NCBI GenBank assembly: GCA_964595955.1
Contig: CAZQSF010000042.1
Coordinates: 1 to 33,283, forward strand
Length of the DNA stretch: 33,283 bases
Reading direction: 5' to 3'
DNA from: JAJDFU01 sp964595955
GTDB taxonomy: Bacteria; Bacteroidota; Bacteroidia; Chitinophagales; Saprospiraceae
The notes beneath the pieces were generated by a model. That model did not search any database. It was not told the origin of the DNA and saw nothing but the letters and a program-made list of their open reading frames with translations. Both the position numbers and the translations under genes were made by a program. Below, piece after piece: positions 16,057 through 23,751 of the stretch (the first letter of the stretch is position 1; every line of letters begins with the position of its first letter).

Positions 16057-16971
16057 CTAGCGTCCTGACCCGCGGGCGGATGACAGTCCGGTCCGGCCGG
16101 CGAAACTCACCAGATAGACTCCTGCAAAGATGCAGAGGGCGGAAAAGATTTTTATTCCGGTCAATTGTTCCTGACCCAGGCTCACGGAGATGAATCCGGC
16201 GATAAGCGGCTGCAGGTAAATGTAAATACTGACCACCGACGGATTGACGAACCGAAGGGCCCAGGCATTGAGCAGATAGACCAGGAAGGTCGTGAGCAAA
16301 AGCACATAGACGACCGACCACCAGACCGCCGGAGTAAAGGCCTGGAAGTCTGTCTGGAGAAGGCCTGGCAGGCCGAAGGGGAGTACGAGCAACCAGCCAA
16401 AGGTGAATACCCAGGTAATGACGGTGATGGCCTGGTACTTGGCCATCAGCTTTTTGACGAGCACCAGGTATACGCCGTAGGCCGATGCATTGATAAATAC
16501 CAGGATGTCGCCCACCATGCCCGGTCCGCCAAAGTTGACCTTCCGGCCATAGGCGATGAGCAAAACGGCTCCGCCGGCCCCGAGGGCGATGCCCAGCACC
16601 TTTTGCCAGGTGATGCGCTCGCCGATGAGCAGGGCCGATATGACCAGCACCAGAATGGGCGTGGTGGTCATCAAAAGGGAAGCATTGATGGGCGAGGTGA
16701 GCTTCAGCCCACTGAAGAAGAAAAGCTGGTTCATCGCCACGCCGAACAGGCCGCACAAGGCCAGGCGGAAGAGATCGTTCTGCTCTACGACCTCCCATCG
16801 CCAGCTGCGGCGTACCATCCAGAAGAGCAGGACGGCCGTGGTGGCCCGAAGCAGAATGAACGGAAAAGGGTGGAGGTAGCCGTCCAGAGCCACCTTGGCT
16901 ACGATGTAATTGCCTCCGTATACGAAGGCGACGATCAGGAGCGCCAGATGCGCCCGCAGCTGTGCCGACAT
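16057..16971 (-). CDS. EamA/DMT-family transporter
   Basis: Inner-membrane protein of 304 aa with about ten transmembrane helices formed by two EamA repeats (about 5-140 and 150-290). Characteristic pieces are YGGNYIVAKVAL near the start, FFFSGLKLTSPINASLL at the end of helix 4, and a second repeat with VVSIYIYLQPLIAGFISVSLGQEQLTGIKI. The drug/metabolite transporter superfamily exports amino acids or other metabolites; the substrate cannot be read from the sequence. The start at 16971 is chosen because a perfect -7 box (16992-16999) lies just upstream; longer frames reach into the divergent gene. A near-palindrome GC-rich dyad (16016-16033) lies shortly after the stop. Confidence 0.9.
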   Translation of the reverse strand: MSAQLRAHLALLIVAFVYGGNYIVAKVALDGYLHPFPFILLRATTAVLLFWMVRRSWRWEVVEQNDLFRLALCGLFGVAMNQLFFFSGLKLTSPINASLLMTTTPILVLVISALLIGERITWQKVLGIALGAGGAVLLIAYGRKVNFGGPGMVGDILVFINASAYGVYLVLVKKLMAKYQAITVITWVFTFGWLLVLPFGLPGLLQTDFQAFTPAVWWSVVYVLLLTTFLVYLLNAWALRFVNPSVVSIYIYLQPLIAGFISVSLGQEQLTGIKIFSALCIFAGVYLVSFAGRTGLSSARGSGR

Positions 16972-16991
16972 GCCGCCGCTTTTTTCGCCGC

Positions 16992-16999
16992 CAAAGGTA
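16992..16999 (-). promoter_or_regulatory. -7 box of the EamA transporter gene
   Basis: TACCTTTG on the minus strand, exact TAnnTTTG, 20 nt before the chosen ATG. It rules against the two longer potential starts for the transporter. Confidence 0.45.
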
Positions 17000-17062
17000 G
17001 GGAATTGTCCATCTTCCAGAACCGAAGCCGGGGTCTGCGGGTTGGCCATGCAAAACCTCGCT

Positions 17063-17719
17063 ATGGATGCTCCGCTCAACCTGCTCTATTTCTATGATGC
17101 CCTCTGTGGCTGGTGCTATGGATTTTCCCCTGTGCTTCAGCAATTTCATCGCGATCACGAGGGCGAGGTGGCCGTCGAACCCGTCTCCGGGGGCATGATC
17201 CTGGCCGAGCGGGAAGGCCCCATAGGCGAAGTGGCTCCCTACATTCGCCAAGCTTATCGCATCGTGGAAGAGCGCACCGGCGTTCGTTTCGGCCAGGGCT
17301 TTCTGGAAGGTATCCTGGCGCCCGGCAAGGCGATCTTCAGTTCCTGGCTTCCGGCCGTAGCGCTCAGCATCGTGAAGGCCGAAAAGGCGGAAGAGGCCGT
17401 TCCTTTTGCGCATGCCCTTCAGCAGGCCATTTACCACGACGGCATTCCGCCGGCCGATCCGGAAGCCTACGGGCCCATCGGTGCCCGCTTCGGCTGGAAA
17501 GCCGCTGATTTCACCGACCGCCTTCAACGACCGGCCTGCCAGGAAGCCGCCCGGGCCGACTTCGTCCGCACCCGCGAGTGGGGCATCGGTGGGTTTCCCA
17601 CCCTCATCCTTCAGCAAGGCGAGGGCAAAGTGCTGCTGGCGCAGGGATATGTTCCCCTGGATGAACTGAAGCGCCGGTTCGCTCAGGCACGCCATCGCCT
17701 AGCCGGTACAGACGCATGA
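17063..17719 (+). CDS. DsbA/FrnE-family thioredoxin-fold protein
   Basis: Protein of 218 aa with LLYFYDALCGWCYGFSP at the start, giving a CGWC redox pair at Cys15/Cys18, and a cis-proline loop GIGGFPTLIL near residue 180. A helical insert lies between, as in the DsbA/2-hydroxychromene-2-carboxylate isomerase/FrnE group. There is no signal peptide, so it is probably a cytoplasmic oxidoreductase or isomerase, like FrnE. An alternative ATG at 17048 would add five residues. It is divergent from the EamA gene and convergent with the TonB receptor (43-bp gap). Confidence 0.88.
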   Translation: MDAPLNLLYFYDALCGWCYGFSPVLQQFHRDHEGEVAVEPVSGGMILAEREGPIGEVAPYIRQAYRIVEERTGVRFGQGFLEGILAPGKAIFSSWLPAVALSIVKAEKAEEAVPFAHALQQAIYHDGIPPADPEAYGPIGARFGWKAADFTDRLQRPACQEAARADFVRTREWGIGGFPTLILQQGEGKVLLAQGYVPLDELKRRFAQARHRLAGTDA

Positions 17720-17762
17720 GCAGGGAGGCGAAGGTCGGGTCTCCGGCCGGCCGATGGACGTT

Positions 17763-20150
17763 CTATTCAAGGCCAATCTTCAAGCCCGCAAAAATAGTAC
17801 GCGGCCGGGCCGGGCCGTACACGTAGCCGGCATCGCGGTCCGGTCCGCGGTCGAAATCGTTCTGGTAGCTGTTCAATACGTTCTGCACCCCGGCAAAGAG
17901 ATGCAGGTCGAAGTCCTCCGCAATCGGCAGGGCGTAGTCGGCTTTGATGTTGAGCTCCAGGAAGCTGGGGGTACGCTCCAATACGGTGAACTCGGTATCC
18001 GGTACGATCACGTGCGGCACATCCATGGGGCCGGTGAAGACGCCGCTGAGCGACAGGTTCAGCGCCTTTACGGGCTTGTAGTTGGCTGTAAAGAAGCCGT
18101 AAGCATTGGGGGTGCGCAGGAGGTTCCGGGTCGCGATCAGGCTGTCTGCGTTGGATTCATTCGCGTTTTCCGGGCTCCAGATCAGTTCGTCCTCGTCGTA
18201 GCGGGCCGCCTGTACCGTTCCGCCCAGCTGGATGACCCACCGGCGGCCCAGCGCCAGGCTGAGCTCTGCATTCAGGCCGCTGACGGTGGCGGCGCTGCCG
18301 TTGCGCTTGGTCACCACCGAAATGCCATTGGGCAGCTCCTGGGCATCGGCGGTGATGAAGGGGTTGCGCAGGCGGGTGTAAAATCCGTCCAATACGACAT
18401 TGGCCTCCGTTCGGCCCTTGCGCAGGGTGTATTCCACCGAGGCGCTCAGGCTATTGGAGCGCTCCAGTTCCAGGTCGGGGGGGAGGAAGGTGAATCGGGC
18501 CGCCCCGCCCACCGTCTCGATGTGCAGGTCCTCGTCGAAGGCCTGGGGCGCGCGATAGCCCTGGGCGTAGGCCAGGCGGACTTTCAGGTCGCGCAAAGGG
18601 CGGTACATGGCCGTGAGGCGGGGCACGAAGACCGGAAAGCTGCGGTCGTTGGCAAAGCTTTGTGCGCCCAGGCCGTAGAAGCCGTCCACGGCGACGTAGT
18701 CGAAACGGCCGCCCGCCAGAAAGCTGAACGACTCGACGGGCTGGAATTGAAGCTGCGCATAGCTGCCCAGTACGTTTACCTGCTGGTCGATGGCGCGATC
18801 GTAGCCCGGCATTTCGTCCAGCACGTCGTTGTACTGGTATTCGGTGCCGGCCGTGAGCAGCCAGCTGTCGTTGATGTCAAAGGTGTACTGCAGGCCGCCG
18901 GCCAGGGCCAGATCGCGGCTTTGGCCGTAGGCATTCAGGGCCAGAATATCGGATTCGGTGAGGGAGTCGCCTTCCTCCAGCACCCGGCCGCCCCCGCCGT
19001 AGTAGCTGTCGCGATCGGTATGCTGGGCAGAGGCGTAGAGGGCGAATTTGTGCTTGAGGTCTGGAGTGAACCATTCGTAGGAGAGATTCCCGCCGGTGAT
19101 GCGGTGGTCGATCTGCTCGGTGATGTCGGTCTGGTGGGGAGGCAGCTCAAAGTCGTTTCCGCCGCGCCGGAACTCGCTGATGCGGAACAGGCTGAGTTTG
19201 AACTTGCTTCGCGCGTCGGGCTTGAAAAAGGCGTCGGCTCCAAAAGTGGTGTTGCGCAGCCGAGTGATCTCGGAAAAGCCGTCTCCGTTGGCATCCCAGG
19301 GCTGCCGCTCGCGGTTGAAACCGTAGATGGTGAGGCCCTTGGCCCCATCCTTGCTCACCAGGGAGCCGTTAAGCGTGAGCGTGCGATCGGGCATTTCCAG
19401 ATTGGTCCAGCCCAGCTGGGTGCCGATCTCAAAGCTGTTCTCCATGGGCTCCCGGGTGATCACGTTCACCGTTCCGGCTATGGCATTGCCTCCGAAGAGG
19501 GCCGAACCACCCCCGCGGATCACCTCCACCCGCTCGATCATGTTCACCGGGATCATCTCCAGGCCGTACACGCCGGTGAGGGCCGAAAAGATGGGCCGGC
19601 TGTTGATAAGCACCTGGGTGTAGGGGCCGTCCAGGCCGTTCATGCGCAGCTGGGTGAAGCCGCAGTTCTGGCAGTTGGTCTCCAGGCGCAGCCCGGGGGA
19701 GAAAGACAATCCCTCGGCCAGGCTGAGCGACTGGGTGCGCTCGAAGACGCGATCGTCGATGCGGTTGACGATGACCGGAGCATCGTGCACGGGGATCTCA
19801 TTGCGCGTAGCCGTGACGATCACAGCGTCCAGCCCCAGGATGTCTTCGCGCATGGTCAGCTCCAGCTGCTGCACGCTGCCGGCCCTCAGATTTACCTTTT
19901 GCTGTACGGTCAGGTAACCGATGTAGCGCAACTCCAGCAGCTGCTCGCCCTCCGGCAGGTCCTTCAGTTCGAACTGCCCGTCCGCGTCGGTGACCGTGCC
20001 CTGTTCTGTGCCCAGCAATTGTACGCTTACGCCGGTCAGCGGGCCATCCTCCCCGGCCACCGTCCCGCGTAGGCCGGCCGATTGGGCCCGGAGGATCGTT
20101 CCGGCACAAACGAGAAGTAAAGCTCCGAAAAGCAGAACCCTGAGCTTCAT
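17763..20150 (-). CDS. TonB-dependent outer-membrane receptor with CxxC plug
   Basis: Receptor of 795 aa: signal peptide (1-23), carboxypeptidase-regulatory-like domain (about 26-105), plug (about 115-235) and 22-strand beta barrel to the C-terminal aromatic/charged end. The plug has LETNCQNCGFTQLRMNGLDG (Cys160 and Cys163), then LINSRPIFSALTGVYGLEMIP and the usual RVEVIRGGGSALFGGNAIAGTVNVIT. This CQNC subtype is one I recall as recurrent in Bacteroidota; ligand uncertain, with siderophore, heme or metal complexes likely. It is probably metal-regulated: a dyad TTTTAG-N6-CTAAAA overlaps a -7 box immediately upstream. It is divergent from a BASS-type transporter gene. Confidence 0.92.
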   Translation of the reverse strand: MKLRVLLFGALLLVCAGTILRAQSAGLRGTVAGEDGPLTGVSVQLLGTEQGTVTDADGQFELKDLPEGEQLLELRYIGYLTVQQKVNLRAGSVQQLELTMREDILGLDAVIVTATRNEIPVHDAPVIVNRIDDRVFERTQSLSLAEGLSFSPGLRLETNCQNCGFTQLRMNGLDGPYTQVLINSRPIFSALTGVYGLEMIPVNMIERVEVIRGGGSALFGGNAIAGTVNVITREPMENSFEIGTQLGWTNLEMPDRTLTLNGSLVSKDGAKGLTIYGFNRERQPWDANGDGFSEITRLRNTTFGADAFFKPDARSKFKLSLFRISEFRRGGNDFELPPHQTDITEQIDHRITGGNLSYEWFTPDLKHKFALYASAQHTDRDSYYGGGGRVLEEGDSLTESDILALNAYGQSRDLALAGGLQYTFDINDSWLLTAGTEYQYNDVLDEMPGYDRAIDQQVNVLGSYAQLQFQPVESFSFLAGGRFDYVAVDGFYGLGAQSFANDRSFPVFVPRLTAMYRPLRDLKVRLAYAQGYRAPQAFDEDLHIETVGGAARFTFLPPDLELERSNSLSASVEYTLRKGRTEANVVLDGFYTRLRNPFITADAQELPNGISVVTKRNGSAATVSGLNAELSLALGRRWVIQLGGTVQAARYDEDELIWSPENANESNADSLIATRNLLRTPNAYGFFTANYKPVKALNLSLSGVFTGPMDVPHVIVPDTEFTVLERTPSFLELNIKADYALPIAEDFDLHLFAGVQNVLNSYQNDFDRGPDRDAGYVYGPARPRTIFAGLKIGLE

Positions 20151-20160
20151 AGGATGTAAT

Positions 20161-20201
20161 TTTTAGGCAAATCTAAAAATAAATTTTGATTGGCAAAAAT
20201 A
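20161..20201 (-). promoter_or_regulatory. Promoter with overlapping dyad operator of the TonB receptor gene
   Basis: TTTTAG-GCAAAT-CTAAAA (20161-20178) is a perfect 6-6-6 inverted repeat. On the minus strand TAGATTTG (complement of 20168-20175) is an exact -7 box lying inside it, with TTG (complement of 20194-20196) 18 nt upstream; a second exact box TATTTTTG covers 20194-20201. A repressor bound at the dyad would block this promoter. The core TTAG...CTAA resembles DtxR/IdeR-family sites; a further half-site TTTAGACTT lies at 20205-20213. Confidence 0.5.
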
Positions 20202-20241
20202 TAAATTTAGACTTCCGGATTTTAGCATCCATGGAGCCGGT

Positions 20242-20249
20242 TATCTTTG
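20242..20249 (+). promoter_or_regulatory. -7 box of the BASS transporter gene
   Basis: TATCTTTG, an exact TAnnTTTG match, 17 nt before the ATG at 20267; the half-site TTTAGACTT (20205-20213) is 28 bp upstream of it. Confidence 0.45.
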
Positions 20250-20266
20250 CCTGTTGAAGCCAGCCT

Positions 20267-21133
20267 ATGGAAACCCTGCAATTCCTCATTCCCATTATCA
20301 CCGCCAGTCTGGTGCTCATCATGTTCGGCATGGGCACCTCTCTCACTTGGGCTGATTTTAGGCGGATCGGCGAGCAGCCGCGCCCCATTTTGCTCGGGCT
20401 GTTCAATCAACTGTTGCTCCTGCCGCTGCTGGGGATGGCGTTCGTGGCCTGGGTTCCCCTTTCCGTACCTCTGGCCGTGGGTGTGGTGATTGTGGTAGCT
20501 TGCCCAGGCGGTTCTTTATCCAATCTCATCTCCCACCTGGGGCGTCTGGACACGGCCCTTTCGGTGTCGCTCACGGCCATTTCCACCTGCGTGGCAGCTT
20601 TATCCCTCCCGTTCTGGCTGCGGCTGGGCCTGAGCTTTCTGGGCGAATCTGAAGAGGTGCCACACATTCCGCTGGGGAAGACCATTCTGCAGGTCGTGCT
20701 CACTACCGTGCTGCCGGTATTCGTTGGGCTTCTCTTCGCGCAGCGTTTTCCACTGCTGGCCCGGCGCATTGATCGCTGGGTGCGCATTTTCGCCATCAGC
20801 TTCCTCATCGTAGTGGTGAGCGGAGCGCTGTTTAAGGATCCCAGCGGGATCGTCAACAACTGGAACACCATCCTGCCCATGGCATTGCTGTTCAATGCGG
20901 TCACCCTGGGGGTGGGTTTCGGCTCGGCCTCTTTACTGGGCCTGTCTCGCTGGCGTGCCCGCACCATCATGATTGAGACCGGCATACAGAACATACCTCT
21001 CGCCCTCACCATCACTACCGTGGTTCTCCAGAGCATGGCCATGGCTATCCTGCCCACGCTCTACGGGGTGGCCATGATGGTGAGTGGGGTGATTTTCCTG
21101 CTCGCTACCCGTAAAAGCCGGTACCAGCCGTAG
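20267..21133 (+). CDS. Bile acid:sodium symporter (BASS) family transporter
   Basis: Membrane protein of 288 aa with about nine hydrophobic segments. It carries the BASS signatures ACPGGSLSNLISHLGRLDTA (start of the broken helix region, about 84-103) with LSVSLTAIST following, and IETGIQNIPLALTIT (about 238-252), which form the Na+ and substrate sites in this fold. Bacterial members transport organic anions such as bile acids, pyruvate or pantoate; the substrate here is unknown. It is divergent from the TonB receptor across a 116-bp region containing candidate metalloregulator half-sites, so co-regulation is possible but not shown. Confidence 0.9.
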   Translation: METLQFLIPIITASLVLIMFGMGTSLTWADFRRIGEQPRPILLGLFNQLLLLPLLGMAFVAWVPLSVPLAVGVVIVVACPGGSLSNLISHLGRLDTALSVSLTAISTCVAALSLPFWLRLGLSFLGESEEVPHIPLGKTILQVVLTTVLPVFVGLLFAQRFPLLARRIDRWVRIFAISFLIVVVSGALFKDPSGIVNNWNTILPMALLFNAVTLGVGFGSASLLGLSRWRARTIMIETGIQNIPLALTITTVVLQSMAMAILPTLYGVAMMVSGVIFLLATRKSRYQP

Positions 21134-21254
21134 CCGGCGGGCCTCCTCTTTCCCGGAAACCGGTAAGCATTCGTTTTTCCTACCTTCTTGATTACAAGGA
21201 GCTTATCTGTATTGTTAAGCCTGGATTAAGTTGGTCAGGAGACTGTAAAAGAAT

Positions 21255-21285
21255 GATTAAGTTTAATTAGATTAAGTCTAATTAA
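21255..21285. promoter_or_regulatory. Tandem/palindromic operator of the imelysin operon (DtxR/IdeR-like)
   Basis: A perfect inverted repeat TTAATTAGA-N5-TCTAATTAA covers 21263-21285. The same stretch is also two tandem 15-bp copies of GATTAAGTYTAATTA (21255-21269 and 21270-21284, differing only at Y). A third GATTAAGTT is at 21224-21232. The dyad ends 12 bp before an exact -7 box and covers the -33 region, so binding there should repress. The core TTAGATTAAGTCTAA has the TTAG...CTAA ends of DtxR/IdeR/MntR-type boxes, fitting iron control of the genes downstream. Confidence 0.65.
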
Positions 21286-21297
21286 CGATTGAATTGC

Positions 21298-21305
21298 TAG
21301 TTTTG
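21298..21305 (+). promoter_or_regulatory. -7 box of the imelysin operon
   Basis: TAGTTTTG matches TAnnTTTG exactly; the predicted start site near 21312 leaves a leader of about 34 nt before the ATG at 21346. The -33 position lies inside the palindromic operator, with no good TTG. Confidence 0.55.
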
Positions 21306-21345
21306 AATCGCAATTGGATTCGGTTTTTCCAAAACTCTTCAACTC

Positions 21346-22470
21346 ATGAAAAACGTTTTTTATCCGTTCTTTTTACTCCTTTTCTCCGGTTTGGTACTAG
21401 TCTCCTGCGGTGACGATGACGACGATCGCGATCCGCTGACGGTCCCGGATGAATACGACGGTTCCGACTTTGCCGCCAACACTACAGCCGAGGCGGCCGT
21501 GCGCAGCCAGCTGAGCACCTTTGTCAACAAGGCTAAGGAAGGCCGGACGCCCGGTGTCCAGGTATCGGCCTCAGAACTCGATCAGTTGTTCGCGGCCGGA
21601 AGCCCAAGCTTGCAGGACGTGACCACCTCTTACTATGCCGGACGGGTTTCCGGCTGGATCGATGAATTGGCCAGTGCCAGCGGCAACAGCTACACCCCCG
21701 GCCAGCCCAACGGCAACGGCGGCACCCTGGGCGGCTACCTCTTCGACGAGAACGGCCTGGAGCTGGAGCAGCTGCTGGATAAGGGCCTTTACGGTGCTGC
21801 CATGTACAACCATGCTATAAGCCTGATCGATGCCGGCAACCTCACCCCCGCCACGGTCGATCGCCTGGTGCAGATCTTCGGGGCGCATCCCGATTTCCCG
21901 AACACCAACAACAGTGCTACGGCCGACAATCCGGACCAATTCTTGGCCAACTACACGGCCCGTCGCGACAAAAACGACGGCGAAGGTCTGTACAGCCAGA
22001 TAAAGACCCACTTCATTACCCTGCAGGCAGCTCTGCAAGCGGGCGATCTGTACAATGCGGAGCGCGACCAGGCTTTGGCTGATTTGCTCGACACCTGGGA
22101 GAAGTGCAATGCCGCCACAGTGATCAACTACTGCCATCAAACCCTGGACAAGCTGAGCGAAACCAATCTGACGGACGAGCAGATTGGCAGCGGCCTGCAC
22201 GCCTACGCCGAAGCCGTAGGTTTCCTGCACGGCTGGCGCACCATCCCGGGCGAGTACAAGCAAATTACGGATGCCGAAATTGAGCAATTGCTCGTTTTGC
22301 TCAACGCACCCTACAACGGAACTCCAACATCTTATACCTTTGTAACGGATCCGTCCAATGAGCTGCCCAAGGTTCAGCAAGTCATCGATGAGCTGCAGGC
22401 CTTGTATGGATTCACCGATCAGGAGATCGAAGACTTCAAACAGAACTGGGTAGCGGTACAAGGCCGTTAA
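21346..22470 (+). CDS. Imelysin-like lipoprotein (DUF4856 suspected)
   Basis: Lipoprotein of 374 aa: signal sequence with lipid-modified Cys21 (LVLVSC) followed by GDDDDDRDP, an acidic stretch common in surface lipoproteins of this phylum. The mature helical protein contains TTSYYAGRVSGWIDELAS, YLFDENGLELEQLLDKGLYGAAMYNHA, and HAYAEAVGFLHGWRTIP near residue 286. The order and the neighbouring imelysin gene suggest the DUF4856 group, which I remember as partnering imelysin genes, but this identification needs a profile search. Probable role: periplasmic or surface iron binding within an uptake operon. It is the first gene after the palindromic operator and is separated from the next gene by a strong hairpin, so it may be expressed more highly than the rest. 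Confidence 0.75.
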   Translation: MKNVFYPFFLLLFSGLVLVSCGDDDDDRDPLTVPDEYDGSDFAANTTAEAAVRSQLSTFVNKAKEGRTPGVQVSASELDQLFAAGSPSLQDVTTSYYAGRVSGWIDELASASGNSYTPGQPNGNGGTLGGYLFDENGLELEQLLDKGLYGAAMYNHAISLIDAGNLTPATVDRLVQIFGAHPDFPNTNNSATADNPDQFLANYTARRDKNDGEGLYSQIKTHFITLQAALQAGDLYNAERDQALADLLDTWEKCNAATVINYCHQTLDKLSETNLTDEQIGSGLHAYAEAVGFLHGWRTIPGEYKQITDAEIEQLLVLLNAPYNGTPTSYTFVTDPSNELPKVQQVIDELQALYGFTDQEIEDFKQNWVAVQGR

Positions 22471-22510
22471 CTAGGTTCGGCATTTTTAGTTAAATGCTTC
22501 ATAATTAGTG

Positions 22511-22542
22511 GTGCCGGGGAACTGCTTGTCTCACCCCGGCAC
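22511..22542 (+). terminator. Intra-operon hairpin (partial terminator or attenuator)
   Basis: GTGCCGGGG (22511-22519) pairs perfectly with CCCCGGCAC (22534-22542) across a 14-nt loop and is followed by TTTCTC. It lies 41 nt after the first gene's stop and 27 nt before the imelysin ATG. A smaller hairpin, GCATTT-N6-AAATGC (22480-22497), precedes it. Such a structure may reduce read-through or protect the upstream mRNA. Confidence 0.55.
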
Positions 22543-22568
22543 TTTCTCAAACCCATATTCATTTCATC

Positions 22569-23678
22569 ATGCTATTCAAGACTCCTCTTCGCCTGTCGCT
22601 CTGGATCGGCCTGAGCCTGCTGGTATGGACGTGTTCCTCCGACAGCGACGAAAATGGCAACGAGCCCGACTTCAACCGTCAGGAAATGCTGGCCCGCTAT
22701 GCCGGTGAGCTCATCCGGCCGGCTTATCAGACCCTTGAAACCGAGGTGCGTAGTTTGAGTACGTCGGCCGGGCAATTTGCTGACAACCCGTCTGAAGGCA
22801 CCCTGGCTGCTGCCCGCAGCAGCTGGCGGGATGCGTACACTGCCTGGCAACAGGCCAACGCCTACAATTTCGGTCCAGCCGGCGAAGCCGGCCTGCAAAA
22901 GGCGCTGATCGAGGAAGTCGGTACCTGGCCGGTGAATGAGAGCAAGGTGGAAACGGCCATCGCCAACGGCGATCACTCCCTCTCCGGCTTCGACCGGGAT
23001 GCCCGCGGCTTTCTCACGGTAGAGTATCTGCTCTACGACGGCAGCGAAGCTGAGGTCGTGGATGCCTTCGCCCAATCTTCTAGCCGCCGCGAGCACCTGC
23101 GCGCCCTGACGGCCGATCTGCTGAGTCGAGTTGAACAGGTAGTGACCGACTGGGGCAGCTATGAGCAGGATTTCGTGGCCAACGACGGCACCGATGTGGG
23201 CAGCTCCACCTCCCAGTTCTACAACGAGTGGGTGCGCAGCTTCGAGAGCATCAAGAACTTCAAGGTGGGCCTGCCTGCCGGCAAACGCCCGGGCCAGACC
23301 CAGGCCGAGCCCGAACTGGTGGAAGCCCGTTACTCCGGCACCTCTCTGGATCAGATCCAAGCCCACCTACAGGCCATCGAGAATATCTACTACGGCGGCA
23401 GCCCGGGCGACCGCTCCGGCCCCAGCCTGAAGACCTATCTGGAAAATGTAGTGGGCGGCCCCGAGCTGATCGTCCAGACCGAAGCACAATGGGCCAATGT
23501 GCTGGCTGCCCTGGAAGCCGTGCCGACGGACCCATCGTTCCGCGAACTCGTCGCGGCCGAGCACCCCAGTGTGGATGCTCTGCACACCGAACTGCAGAAG
23601 CACACCCGCTTCTTCAAGAGCGATATGTCTTCCCTGCTGGGCATCGCCATTACCTTCAGCAGCGGGGACGGGGATTGA
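22569..23678 (+). CDS. Imelysin-family (M75-like) lipoprotein
   Basis: Lipoprotein of 369 aa with probable acylated Cys22 (VWTC) and an all-helical imelysin domain (about 36-355). Typical pieces are RSSWRDAYTAWQQANAYNFGPAG, the ETAIANGDHSLSGFDRDARGFLTVEYLLYDG block, and VEARYSGTSLDQIQAHLQAIENIYYG. The GxHxxE motif of peptidase-M75/EfeO-like imelysins corresponds to GFLTVE (147-152), so the histidine is replaced by Leu149 while the glutamate is kept. Imelysins are iron-regulated cell-surface or periplasmic proteins thought to bind iron rather than cleave peptides. It sits between the DUF4856-like lipoprotein and the GGCX-like gene in an operator-controlled cluster ending in a TonB receptor. 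Confidence 0.88.
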   Translation: MLFKTPLRLSLWIGLSLLVWTCSSDSDENGNEPDFNRQEMLARYAGELIRPAYQTLETEVRSLSTSAGQFADNPSEGTLAAARSSWRDAYTAWQQANAYNFGPAGEAGLQKALIEEVGTWPVNESKVETAIANGDHSLSGFDRDARGFLTVEYLLYDGSEAEVVDAFAQSSSRREHLRALTADLLSRVEQVVTDWGSYEQDFVANDGTDVGSSTSQFYNEWVRSFESIKNFKVGLPAGKRPGQTQAEPELVEARYSGTSLDQIQAHLQAIENIYYGGSPGDRSGPSLKTYLENVVGGPELIVQTEAQWANVLAALEAVPTDPSFRELVAAEHPSVDALHTELQKHTRFFKSDMSSLLGIAITFSSGDGD

Positions 23679-23683
23679 TGAAT

Positions 23684-23732
23684 GGTAGTGGGTAGTTGGT
23701 AGCTGTTAGCGGGTAGATAGTAAATCGTAAAT
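23684..23732 (+). repeat. Degenerate 7-bp tandem repeat between imelysin and GGCX-like genes
   Basis: Seven heptamers in a row decay from GGTAGTG/GGTAGTT/GGTAGCT to AGTAAAT/CGTAAAT. They fill most of the 73-bp gap and end 19 bp before the next ATG. Slippage here would change the spacing between the genes or the leader structure without touching coding frames. Confidence 0.6.
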
Positions 23733-23751
23733 GGAGGACAGGAACGGGTAA

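Noticed and set aside
15983..17695. A 570-codon minus frame running through both the DsbA-like and EamA genes
   Set aside because: It is antisense to one real gene and out of frame with the other; translation has no recognisable domain.
17754..20072. A 772-codon open frame on the plus strand opposite the TonB receptor
   Set aside because: It mirrors a GC-rich, clearly homologous receptor gene codon for codon; the translation is a Gln/Val/Gly-rich string with no domain. It is an antisense shadow.
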